The notes beneath the pieces were generated by a model. That model made no database searches, had not been told where the DNA came from, and saw only the letters and a list, made by a program, of their open reading frames with translations. A stretch of DNA of 7,645 nucleotides. Origin: Minisyncoccota bacterium (lineage in GTDB: Bacteria; Patescibacteriota; Microgenomatia; UBA1400; PJMF01). Positions 1 to 5,737 of this stretch are shown piece after piece (the stretch's first letter is position 1; each line of letters starts with the position of its first letter). Location: NCBI GenBank assembly GCA_003518205.1, contig DOZC01000036.1, positions 10,844-18,488 on the forward strand. Reading direction: 5' to 3'. The position numbers and the translations under genes are program-made.

Positions 1-494
1 ACAGTAGTGATGACGATATCAGTGTCGGCGGTTTTTTCCAAAAGTTGGAGAATATTTTGAGTTTGAATTTGAGCTGATTGAGTCAAAGCCACTATGGTAG
101 CTCCAGGCCTGAATCTACCTTCGATTAATTGAGGTTCGCCTTGAGTGGTTAACAGGGTTTTAACGTTTCCCTGAGGTGAACGATAAAGAATTTGACCTTG
201 GTAAGCTGAGAGAAATACCTGATCTGCTTGAACCAAAACGCTGGCAACTTGAAGTTCGGCCTCAGCTCGGCGACACTTAGCTAGTAAGTCGAGTAAAAAT
301 TGATGTAATGTTACCGCGTCAGTGGGTTGACTGTGAGTTATAAAATCAGCCAAATCTCGACCTAAATTATGGGCCGAAGCGGTTTTAATGGCGTAAACAC
401 AGATTAAATTACCAGATTGATTTCGTACCACCTGAGCCCAGCCAGTTAAACTGGGCAAACCAACTACGGGAGTGACCGTAACAGAATGTGACAT
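1..494 (-). CDS. Hypothetical protein, 5' part only; possible PP2C-like phosphatase fold
   Basis: This is an open frame of 164 codons without a stop, read leftwards from ATG at 494 and cut by the window edge, so the C-terminus is missing. It begins MSHSVTVTPVVGLPSLTGWA. I do not recognise the family with confidence. The order of elements, namely a strand with 'LICVYAIKTA', a helix-rich stretch, then 'ASVLVQADQVFLSAYQGQILYR', a 'LLTTQGEPQLIEGRFRPGA' turn and 'TIVALTQSAQI', resembles the N-terminal half of PPM/PP2C or SpoIIE-like phosphatases (beta sandwich, gene-product loop, 'G.l..GD.ivL.T'). The metal-binding Asp of a true phosphatase (usual DG/GD pairs) is not evident; the position where 'GD' is expected reads 'PGA'. 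A degenerate, non-catalytic fold or an unrelated protein is therefore possible. It starts 21 bases after the tsaD stop, on the same strand. There is no Shine-Dalgarno site, but an extended -10 lies just upstream. Confidence 0.75.
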   Translation of the reverse strand, partial: MSHSVTVTPVVGLPSLTGWAQVVRNQSGNLICVYAIKTASAHNLGRDLADFITHSQPTDAVTLHQFLLDLLAKCRRAEAELQVASVLVQADQVFLSAYQGQILYRSPQGNVKTLLTTQGEPQLIEGRFRPGATIVALTQSAQIQTQNILQLLEKTADTDIVITT

Positions 495-504
495 GCCTAA
501 AACT

Positions 505-513
505 ATTGTATCA
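505..513 (-). promoter_or_regulatory. Possible extended -10 promoter for the gene at 494
   Basis: On the minus strand the sequence TGATACAAT has the extended -10 form TGn-TANAAT. It ends 10 bases before the ATG at 494, so a transcript would start only a few bases upstream of the start codon. No convincing -35 is visible; the site overlaps the 3' end of tsaD. The gene may instead be read through from tsaD. Confidence 0.35.
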
Positions 514-515
514 CT

Positions 516-1658
516 CTAGTTGCTGACTATCGGAGTGATTTCTAACGCCAATCGAGGTTGGCGCTCTAGTTGATCGGGCTGGGTTTGGCTGAGACCGTGA
601 TGAAATTTTAAGCCACCTATCAAGCCAATCATGGCTGCATTGTCACCGCAAAGCCGATGACTGAAGGGCACCATGAGCTTTAAATTGAAGGGTTTTAAAG
701 TTTGACGTAAGGTTTGCCGCAAAATTGAATTGGCTGCCACTCCGCCGCCCAACCAAACAGCTTGGAGCTGGGGCTGCTTGTTGGTGATTCGCCAGTGGTC
801 TAATAATTTAATCAACTTATAGGTTAAATGATGAAACACTCCAGTTTGCAAACTAGCGCAAATATCATAGGTAGTTTGTTGATCAAGTTGGTTTTGAGTT
901 TCGAGACCGGTGATTAAATCCCGAGCGTGAGTTTTTAACCCAGAATAACTCAGGTTAAAATCGGCATGAGTTGTCATTGGTAGCGGAAACTTAAATTTAG
1001 TTGGATTTCCCAGTCGCGCCATCTGTTCCACCACTGGTCCGGCCGGATATCCCAAACTCAGCATCCGACCAACTTTGTCCAAGCATTCACCAGCCGCATC
1101 ATCCAAAGTTTGTCCCAAAATCTGATAATCACCAAAGGCTTTAATTAACAAAAGCTGGGTGTGACCGCCAGAAACTGTGATGGCTAAAACTGGAAATTTA
1201 ACTGTGCCAAATTTCGCCACATTTTGTTGTTCCAGACTATTTAATTGAAACCAGTTTTGAGGTTTAGTCAAAGCTTGGGATGACCAAGCGTGAGCTTCGA
1301 CGTGATTAATGGCAATTAATGGCAAATGATGCTCGGTGGCCAAACTTTTAGCCGCCATAATTCCAACCTCTAGAGCTGGGGCCAATCCCGGCCCCACAGT
1401 CACAGCGATGGCGGTTAAATCTGACCACTGACACTGGGCTCGTTTAAGCGCCAGCTCAACCACCCGGGGCCAATTTTGACGATGGGCGATTTTAGCGATG
1501 GTGGGATAAACTCCGCCGTAAGGTTTATGCAACTGAGTTTGAGAAGCCACGACGTTGGAGAGTACCACTCGGCCACAAACTACTGCGGCGGCGGTATCGT
1601 CACAAGATGTGTCGATGGCTAAAATTCGAGTGGGCTGATGAAGGACAGAAGGCGACAT
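516..1658 (-). CDS. tsaD: tRNA N6-adenosine threonylcarbamoyltransferase TsaD
   Basis: TsaD (Kae1/YgjD family, ASKHA fold) transfers the threonylcarbamoyl group from TC-AMP to A37 of ANN-decoding tRNAs, forming t6A in the cytoplasm. Visible motifs are LAIDTSCDDTAAAVV (13-27), VGPGLAPALEVGI (88-100), NHVEAH (118-123, metal-ligand histidines 119 and 123), TVSGGHTQLL (161-170), LDDAAGECLDKVGRMLSLGYP (start 185), SYSGLKT (237-243), GGGVAAN (304-310) and CGDNAAM (337-343, metal-ligand Asp339). At 380 residues it is longer than the usual roughly 340. The excess includes an extra stretch at about 127-153 between NHVEAH and the SGGHT strand. The usual 'VPE.A.R.H' motif reads YPTIAKIAH here. The ATG lies 13 bases after the TsaC-TsaE stop with no Shine-Dalgarno site, so the two are probably cotranscribed and functionally linked. 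TsaB, its usual bacterial partner, is not in the window. Confidence 0.96.
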   Translation of the reverse strand: MSPSVLHQPTRILAIDTSCDDTAAAVVCGRVVLSNVVASQTQLHKPYGGVYPTIAKIAHRQNWPRVVELALKRAQCQWSDLTAIAVTVGPGLAPALEVGIMAAKSLATEHHLPLIAINHVEAHAWSSQALTKPQNWFQLNSLEQQNVAKFGTVKFPVLAITVSGGHTQLLLIKAFGDYQILGQTLDDAAGECLDKVGRMLSLGYPAGPVVEQMARLGNPTKFKFPLPMTTHADFNLSYSGLKTHARDLITGLETQNQLDQQTTYDICASLQTGVFHHLTYKLIKLLDHWRITNKQPQLQAVWLGGGVAANSILRQTLRQTLKPFNLKLMVPFSHRLCGDNAAMIGLIGGLKFHHGLSQTQPDQLERQPRLALEITPIVSN

Positions 1659-1671
1659 GTTTAATTTGGAG

Positions 1672-2814
1672 TTAAATTCCTGGTCTGATTATTTTAATTT
1701 CCAGCTGACGGGTTTTAGGATTGATGATTTTCAAATCAATTGTTAGGATTGGGGCGGCGAGTGACAAATCTTCACCTTTGGTTAAATCACTAGCGATTTG
1801 ATTCCACCACTCGATGACCAATATTGATCCTGGTTGAACCAATTTGGCCAATTGCAGCTCTGCTAACTGGGCGGCATCAGCGATTTTCCAGGCATCTACA
1901 TGATAAAGTTTGCCAGTTTGAGAGTGTCGTCGGTAAGGATACTCCAATAAATAAGTATAAGTTGGTGACACAATTGGCTCAGAAATTTGTAAAAACTCAC
2001 CAATGCCTTGTGTCAGCACAGTTTTACCAGCTCCCAAACTACCATTCAAACCGATAACCAAACCCGTGGCTTTTAATTGATCCCAATACTTTAAAAGCCA
2101 TTTGCCGGCGATTTGACGAGTTTCCAGAGGCGAACTTGAAGTAAAACTAGCCAAAGTTGGCATTGTCGCTGCTGTTTCCATTAATGCAGCTCCCTGACGC
2201 ATCACTAGCGGAGTTGATAAAGTTGTATCAATCACAGTTGAGGGTGGATTGGGCGGTAAAGTGCCAGCATCGATAGCTAAATCAATCAGCTTTATTTGTT
2301 GATTCGAAAGCCGGCTCAAGATGTCATTCAGAGAGTAGGGTCGTTTTTCCCCTGAAGCATTAGCCGAAGTTGCCGTGATCGGTCGTCCCAGAGTCTGCAC
2401 TAAAGCCAGAATCAGAGGATGAGCTGGCTGGCGAATTCCTAAAGTTCCAAATTCAGAAGCTACGCCAGGTGCGACTCGTCCCAAATCTCGTGACACTACT
2501 GTTACTGGTCCAGGTAAAAAGCGCCGATATAAAGATCGAGCTTGATCATTCAGCTCCACAAACTTTTCAGCCATGGCTTGATCAGTGACGGCGATCGATA
2601 AAGGTTTGCCTTCGCGGCGAGATTTATATTTTAGCAATTTAGCTACAGCTTGAGGATTGGTGGCATCCACTCCAATTCCGTAAACTGTCTCGGTGGGGTA
2701 AATTACTATCCCTCCGGCTTTTAAAACTGCCACCGCAGTAGTGACTACTTCAGCCATGGTTGAAGTTGACTGCTTGGTTAAAATCAAGACTCGCGGTTGG
2801 TGATTCGGTTTCAC
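1672..2814 (-). CDS. TsaC-TsaE fusion: threonylcarbamoyl-AMP synthase plus t6A-complex ATPase
   Basis: This is a single 380-codon frame with two t6A enzymes in tandem. Residues about 20-210 are a Sua5/YrdC/TsaC domain that makes L-threonylcarbamoyl-AMP from Thr, bicarbonate and ATP. It shows YPTETVYGIG (39-48), KSRREGKPL (64-72), LPGPVTVV (100-107), GTLGIRQP (123-130), TATSAN (147-152) and a GTLPPNPPSTVID strand (184-196) ending in MRQGA. Residues about 228-375 are TsaE, the ATPase subunit that acts with TsaB-TsaD: Walker A GSLGAGKT (258-265), SPTYTYLLEY (283-292), HVDAWKI (305-311) and VIEWW (333-337). A Ser/Thr/Ala-rich linker at about 212-228 joins them. Both halves keep their signature residues, so neither looks decayed. 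The start is GTG at 2814; an internal ATG at residue 20 is possible, but the preceding 'RVLILTK' strand fits the family's N-terminus. TsaD follows after 13 bases. Confidence 0.93.
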   Translation of the reverse strand: MKPNHQPRVLILTKQSTSTMAEVVTTAVAVLKAGGIVIYPTETVYGIGVDATNPQAVAKLLKYKSRREGKPLSIAVTDQAMAEKFVELNDQARSLYRRFLPGPVTVVSRDLGRVAPGVASEFGTLGIRQPAHPLILALVQTLGRPITATSANASGEKRPYSLNDILSRLSNQQIKLIDLAIDAGTLPPNPPSTVIDTTLSTPLVMRQGAALMETAATMPTLASFTSSSPLETRQIAGKWLLKYWDQLKATGLVIGLNGSLGAGKTVLTQGIGEFLQISEPIVSPTYTYLLEYPYRRHSQTGKLYHVDAWKIADAAQLAELQLAKLVQPGSILVIEWWNQIASDLTKGEDLSLAAPILTIDLKIINPKTRQLEIKIIRPGI

Positions 2815-2821
2815 ACTCGGT

Positions 2822-2831
2822 ATTATATAAT
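2822..2831. promoter_or_regulatory. Palindromic shared -10 of a divergent, leaderless promoter pair
   Basis: ATTATATAAT is a perfect palindrome that contains TATAAT on both strands (plus 2826-2831, minus 2827-2822). The plus-strand box ends 8 bases before the ATG at 2840. The minus-strand box ends 7 bases before the GTG at 2814. Transcription normally starts about 7 bases after a -10, so both mRNAs would begin at or next to their start codons. No strong -35 is visible on either side, and there is no Shine-Dalgarno site for either gene. Confidence 0.65.
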
Positions 2832-2839
2832 CAACCCTA

Positions 2840-3274
2840 ATGACTGATTCATTTGATTTTGATCCTATTGATTCTGATTTAAATTTGGCTGATTTGGCTG
2901 AGTTGGCAGACCAAGACTCGGTTGATTTTGATCGAGTTCAACCTCATCATCCCGCGGCTCAAAAGTTTCAATTGTTTGTCAAAGTCAGAGAAATTCACCA
3001 GCTTTCTCAACTTCTTCAAGAAGTTAGTCTCAAAACCACTCGGGATCGTCGAACTTGGGTTCAGGAAAATGAAGTTTTGATTTCGAATTTAATTACCGAA
3101 TTTACTGATGACTCCCTGTCACAACTTCAGGGCATTGGGACTGACCAAGAAACCGTCAAGCTCTCGATGGATTTAGTCAGTTCGCTTCGGCAAACTTTAC
3201 TGCTGTTAGATAGCTTGATGATTCGAACTAAATCTCAATCTCAACCAGCAATTTTGAAGCCAACTTTAAAATAA
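2840..3274 (+). CDS. Small hypothetical protein with acidic N-terminus
   Basis: I do not recognise this 144-residue protein. Residues 1-31 contain ten Asp and one Glu and no basic residue, and look disordered (MTDSFDFDPIDSDLNLADLA). From about 38 to 130 the sequence looks mainly alpha-helical with heptad-like hydrophobic spacing ('FQLFVKVREIHQLSQLLQEV', 'VKLSMDLVSSLRQTLLLLDS'), ending in a short basic, Pro-containing tail. There is no signal peptide, membrane segment, cysteine or catalytic motif, so it is probably a soluble cytoplasmic protein. It is divergent from the TsaC-TsaE gene and 13 bases upstream of the membrane-protein gene, with which it is probably cotranscribed. The ATG sits 8 bases after a TATAAT and lacks a Shine-Dalgarno site. 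A protein- or nucleic-acid-binding adaptor is conceivable, but nothing shows it. Confidence 0.8.
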   Translation: MTDSFDFDPIDSDLNLADLAELADQDSVDFDRVQPHHPAAQKFQLFVKVREIHQLSQLLQEVSLKTTRDRRTWVQENEVLISNLITEFTDDSLSQLQGIGTDQETVKLSMDLVSSLRQTLLLLDSLMIRTKSQSQPAILKPTLK

Positions 3275-3287
3275 TCAGTTTCTATCT

Positions 3288-4502
3288 ATGTCTGAATCTG
3301 CCAATATCATTACTCCCAATTCGGATTCAACTTCTGACCAAGTTTCCCAAGAAAATCGCTTAAGTAATGTGACTGGAATTTTGCCCTTAACCAGTTTAAT
3401 TGTGTTGTTTTTGGTAGGATTGTTTTTTTGGTGGATGTTGACCGGGCAATTATTCAGGTTTTATGCCAGTGCGGTGTTTTTATTTTACTCGGTGACCAAA
3501 AGCATGTGGATTTCGGTGATTTTATTAGGTGTCTTTCAGACTTTAGTACTGATTCCGCTGCGGATTTTTCGTACCATCAGAGCCGATAGTCTCAAAGATA
3601 TGCATGATCGAGTGGCCATGCTGCAGCATCCCGGTTTGCAACAACAAGCTTTGCGAAAAAGTTTTAATTTGGGTAATAAAGCCTTTCTGTTTTATTTACT
3701 CGATTTCACAATTCAATTGACAACTTTTTTGACGATTGGGAAACTATTTTTAACCGATTTTTACAGTCATCCGCTCAATCCAGCTCGTCTCTACAGTTGG
3801 GTGCCTTATCCAGAATATCCGATTCTCGATCGGTTTTTTAAACTGCCTTATCCAGTGATCACTAACACTATGGATTTGGGGTGGCGCACGATTATCTTGG
3901 TTTGGGTGGCGATTTTTGTATTTCAAATTGTGTTGTCGGTGGGCCGAAATTTCGTGGCTTATGCCAGAGGTTTGGTAAAAAAACCCACGGTGGCCAGTCT
4001 TAAATCGCAAACTTTATCAAAATATTCCCTAGGTTATTTAGGAGTGGTGTTTTGGTTGTCTTGGTTAATTTTGTCGCATTTACCTACTGGGCTGGGAATC
4101 AAAATTTTCTCTGGTGATGTGGCGTTTCAAAACAGTACTTTTAATACCGTTACCGCTATTGCGACTTTTTTAACCCTACTTTGGTTTGATGTCCATGAAA
4201 TTGCTGAGAAAAAAACTAAAGCTCGAGAAGCAAAAGTAGCTAAATCCTTAATTGATAAAATGGGCCGAATTATGTTTCGCGAAAGTATGTTTACGGCCAT
4301 TATGGTGGGATTGGGGGCTTACTTTATCACCAATCAAATTCCTTGCGCTTTTGAACTTTCAGTTTTTACTCTCGAGTTAATTTCATTACTCTCACCCCTA
4401 ACTCTAGACAAATGGATTCGAGAAGGCATGAAGCCAAAACCTCCAGCCGAAGTTAAAGCCGAGGTTGAATCCAGGGTTGAGGCCGCAACTGTCTTAAAAT
4501 AA
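3288..4502 (+). CDS. Polytopic membrane protein, unrecognised; weak YidC/Oxa1-like layout
   Basis: This 404-residue protein has a polar 30-residue N-terminus followed by about eight hydrophobic segments (approximately 31-52, 73-92, 132-152, 200-219, 248-264, 285-301, 334-348, 355-371) and a charged, Lys/Glu/Ala-rich tail (376-404). Family not recognised with confidence. The part from 73 to 195 recalls the YidC/Oxa1 insertase core: a membrane helix ending in LVLIPLRIFR (compare YidC 'LLLPL..KQ'), a cytoplasmic Met/Gln/Arg-rich pair of helices (93-130), a helix with 'LLDFTIQLTTFLTI', then an aromatic/Pro loop (LYSWVPYPEYP). The groove Arg of insertases seems to be absent, with Gln84 near its place. 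A charged amphipathic stretch at 303-328 (DVHEIAEKKTKAREAKVAKS) separates the sixth and seventh segments. It starts 13 bases after the acidic protein's stop without a Shine-Dalgarno site and is followed 47 bases later by an SPFH protein gene. Function is unknown; a transporter or membrane-organising role is equally possible. Confidence 0.85.
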   Translation: MSESANIITPNSDSTSDQVSQENRLSNVTGILPLTSLIVLFLVGLFFWWMLTGQLFRFYASAVFLFYSVTKSMWISVILLGVFQTLVLIPLRIFRTIRADSLKDMHDRVAMLQHPGLQQQALRKSFNLGNKAFLFYLLDFTIQLTTFLTIGKLFLTDFYSHPLNPARLYSWVPYPEYPILDRFFKLPYPVITNTMDLGWRTIILVWVAIFVFQIVLSVGRNFVAYARGLVKKPTVASLKSQTLSKYSLGYLGVVFWLSWLILSHLPTGLGIKIFSGDVAFQNSTFNTVTAIATFLTLLWFDVHEIAEKKTKAREAKVAKSLIDKMGRIMFRESMFTAIMVGLGAYFITNQIPCAFELSVFTLELISLLSPLTLDKWIREGMKPKPPAEVKAEVESRVEAATVLK

Positions 4503-4512
4503 CCAGCTAGTT

Positions 4513-4542
4513 TTGGACTTCCTTTCCAGAACGAGTTACAAT
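4513..4542 (+). promoter_or_regulatory. Promoter of the SPFH gene, leaderless type
   Basis: A -35-like TTGGAC (4513-4518), an 18-base spacer and a -10 TACAAT (4537-4542) lie in the 47-base gap after the membrane-protein gene. The -10 ends only 7 bases before the ATG at 4550, so the transcript should begin at or next to the start codon. No Shine-Dalgarno site is present. Confidence 0.55.
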
Positions 4543-4549
4543 ACAACCT

Positions 4550-5308
4550 ATGGAATTTGATAAATTGGTGGTGTCTTTTTTGGTGGACGAAATTGTGGGC
4601 GGGTTTTTTATCTCGGTGCCGCCGGGACATATCGCCTGCATTTATGATCGAGGCCAGGGAGTTTTGCCTAGAGTTTGGGGTCCGGGTTTGCACATCAAAC
4701 TGCCTTTTTGGCAGGTAGCCAAACTCTTCAATGCCCAGGTTTTGGAGTACTCCATTACCAAAAACTTTGATTTATCGCTTAACAAAGAAGCTTTGGGAGA
4801 TGTGCCTATCGCAGTTTCCACCAAAGATGGTCAAGACATCACTATTGAGGGCTCAGTGTTGTTTAGGATTGATCGCTATAATGCTCCGGAAATTTGGGAA
4901 AACTTGGGTGAAAATGTCGTGTCCAAAGTAGTCAGACCTTTTTCGCGGAGTCGCATTGCCTCGATTTTTGGTGATTTAACTTTAGACGAAATTAAAAATC
5001 AACGCTCTCAGGTAGAAAACCGAGTTAGGGAAGATTTAGCCAAACACTTTCAGGATCGGGGTCTCAATTGTGAAGGCTTTTTGTTGTCAGAAGTTCGTTT
5101 AGCTTTAGCCAGGGGCAAGGAAGAAACGATTTTGCAAGCTGATCCCAGTGAAGCTCAAGCTTTTGGAGGCAATCAAATGATGCCAGGTCCTTATGGAGTT
5201 TATGGCATGCCGTATCAGATGCAACCAGGCCAGGCTTATCAGCCCCAACCTCAGCAACCTCATCCTCAGCAGCCTTATCCAGATCAACCAACCCAACCCT
5301 CCCATTGA
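4550..5308 (+). CDS. SPFH/band 7 (prohibitin/stomatin-like) protein with Pro/Gln-rich tail
   Basis: This 252-residue protein has an SPFH domain at about 20-190: VPPGHIACIYDRGQGVLPRV, then GPGLHIKLPFWQVAKLFNAQ, 'VSTKDGQDITIEGSVLFRID', 'VVRPFSRSRIASIFGDLTLDEI' and 'VREDLAKHFQDRGLNCEGFLLSEVRL' segments, all typical of prohibitin/stomatin-like proteins. Such proteins form membrane-associated oligomeric scaffolds and often work with proteases or chaperones. Unusual points: the N-terminus (LVVSFLVDEIVGGFFISV, 6-23) is only a weak membrane anchor because it contains Asp13 and Glu14. The long coiled coil that normally follows the SPFH domain is nearly absent. Residues 199-252 are instead low-complexity and rich in Pro, Gln, Tyr, Gly and Met. 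It lies between the polytopic membrane protein and the chaperonin operon, whose -35 overlaps its TGA stop. Its own promoter lies directly upstream. Family assignment is firm; cellular role is unknown. Confidence 0.88.
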   Translation: MEFDKLVVSFLVDEIVGGFFISVPPGHIACIYDRGQGVLPRVWGPGLHIKLPFWQVAKLFNAQVLEYSITKNFDLSLNKEALGDVPIAVSTKDGQDITIEGSVLFRIDRYNAPEIWENLGENVVSKVVRPFSRSRIASIFGDLTLDEIKNQRSQVENRVREDLAKHFQDRGLNCEGFLLSEVRLALARGKEETILQADPSEAQAFGGNQMMPGPYGVYGMPYQMQPGQAYQPQPQQPHPQQPYPDQPTQPSH

Positions 5309-5333
5309 CAGATTTTTAGCAGTCTTTTATCAT
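5305..5333 (+). promoter_or_regulatory. Main groS-groL promoter, sigma-A type
   Basis: A perfect -35 TTGACA (5305-5310), an optimal 17-base spacer and a -10 TATCAT (5328-5333, one mismatch) form the best promoter in the window. The -35 overlaps the TGA stop of the SPFH gene. The expected start is near 5340, giving a leader of about 80 bases. The -10 lies inside the first CIRCE-like operator. Confidence 0.8.
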
Positions 5334-5342
5334 ATCTGCTAC
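5316..5342 (+). promoter_or_regulatory. CIRCE-like operator 1 (probable HrcA site)
   Basis: TTAGCAGTC, nine bases, ATCTGCTAC. The classical HrcA operator CIRCE is TTAGCACTC-N9-GAGTGCTAA. The spacing is identical and the left arm has one mismatch (C to G at position 7), which is matched by a G-to-C change in the right arm, so the outer arms TAGCAG/CTGCTA stay palindromic. The promoter's -10 occupies six of the nine spacer bases, so a bound repressor would block polymerase directly. Confidence 0.7.
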
Positions 5343-5368
5343 TAGCAGTCAGTCTCTGACTCTGCTAA
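5342..5368 (+). promoter_or_regulatory. CIRCE-like operator 2, tandem copy
   Basis: CTAGCAGTC, nine bases, CTCTGCTAA. It has the same arm sequence (TAGCAGTC on the left, CTGCTA on the right) and the same N9 spacing as operator 1, displaced by exactly 26 bases and sharing base 5342. It lies at and just after the expected transcription start. In RNA it could also fold as a hairpin (TAGCA-GTCAG paired with CTGAC-TGCTA, with a two-base bulge and a TCT loop). Confidence 0.7.
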
Positions 5369-5407
5369 TCTATGGGTTACGTTATCAATATCCGCAATTA
5401 GTTAAAA

Positions 5408-5413
5408 AAGGAG
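5408..5413 (+). promoter_or_regulatory. Shine-Dalgarno site of groS
   Basis: AAGGAG, six bases before the ATG at 5420. It fixes the groS start and is notable because the genes outside the chaperonin operon lack such a site. Confidence 0.85.
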
Positions 5414-5419
5414 CACCAT

Positions 5420-5737
5420 ATGTCGTCTAAGTCATCCAAACTTTCAATTTCTCAACTTCAGCCATTAGCTGGGTTTGTGTTGGTTGAGCCAGCCGAAAAA
5501 GAAACCCAGACTGCTTCCGGCCTAATTTTGCCCGGCAGTGATAGTGAAAAACCTCAACATGGTCAAGTTTTGGCGGTGGGAGGAGCAGTTTATCAAGATG
5601 GTCGGGAGATTGTGGCACCAGTAAAGAAAGGTGACCAAGTGCTCTACAAAAAATGGGGCGGTAATGACGTTACCATCGATGACACTGAGTATCAATTTTT
5701 AAAATTTGAAGATATTTTAGCCGTCGTGAAAGCCTAA
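5420..5737 (+). CDS. groS: Co-chaperonin GroES
   Basis: GroES forms the seven-subunit lid that closes the GroEL cavity during ATP-driven protein folding in the cytoplasm. In this 105-residue protein the core begins at about residue 10: LQPLAGFVLVEPAEKETQTA matches the family's 'i.PL.DRVlv...e.e..T', followed by the mobile loop TASGLILPGS (31-40) that contacts GroEL, EKPQHGQVLAVG (43-54), VKKGDQVLYKKWGGNDVTID (68-87) and the C-terminal EDILAVV (97-103). The family's usual 'DR' after the first PL is replaced by AGF. The N-terminus (MSSKSSKLSISQL) is about ten residues longer than the typical 95-residue protein. The start is supported by AAGGAG six bases upstream. It is the first gene of a two-gene operon with groL, under a strong promoter and two CIRCE-like operators. 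Its last codons and stop lie inside an 18-base tandem duplication. Confidence 0.96.
   Translation: MSSKSSKLSISQLQPLAGFVLVEPAEKETQTASGLILPGSDSEKPQHGQVLAVGGAVYQDGREIVAPVKKGDQVLYKKWGGNDVTIDDTEYQFLKFEDILAVVKA

Noticed and set aside
2755..2757. Internal ATG (residue 20) as the TsaC-TsaE start
   Set aside because: It would remove the first strand ('RVLILTK') that fits TsaC N-termini, and the GTG at 2814 is correctly placed behind the -10. It cannot be fully excluded.
4334..4693. 119-codon minus-strand frame overlapping the membrane-protein and SPFH genes
   Set aside because: It covers the ends of two well-supported plus-strand genes and their promoter, has a composition like translated antisense, and has no start signals. 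The other overlapping frames in the window are shadows in the same way.
5372..5401. Nine-codon ORF (MGYVINIRN) in the groS leader
   Set aside because: No Shine-Dalgarno site, no attenuator structure linked to it, and such a short frame is expected by chance.
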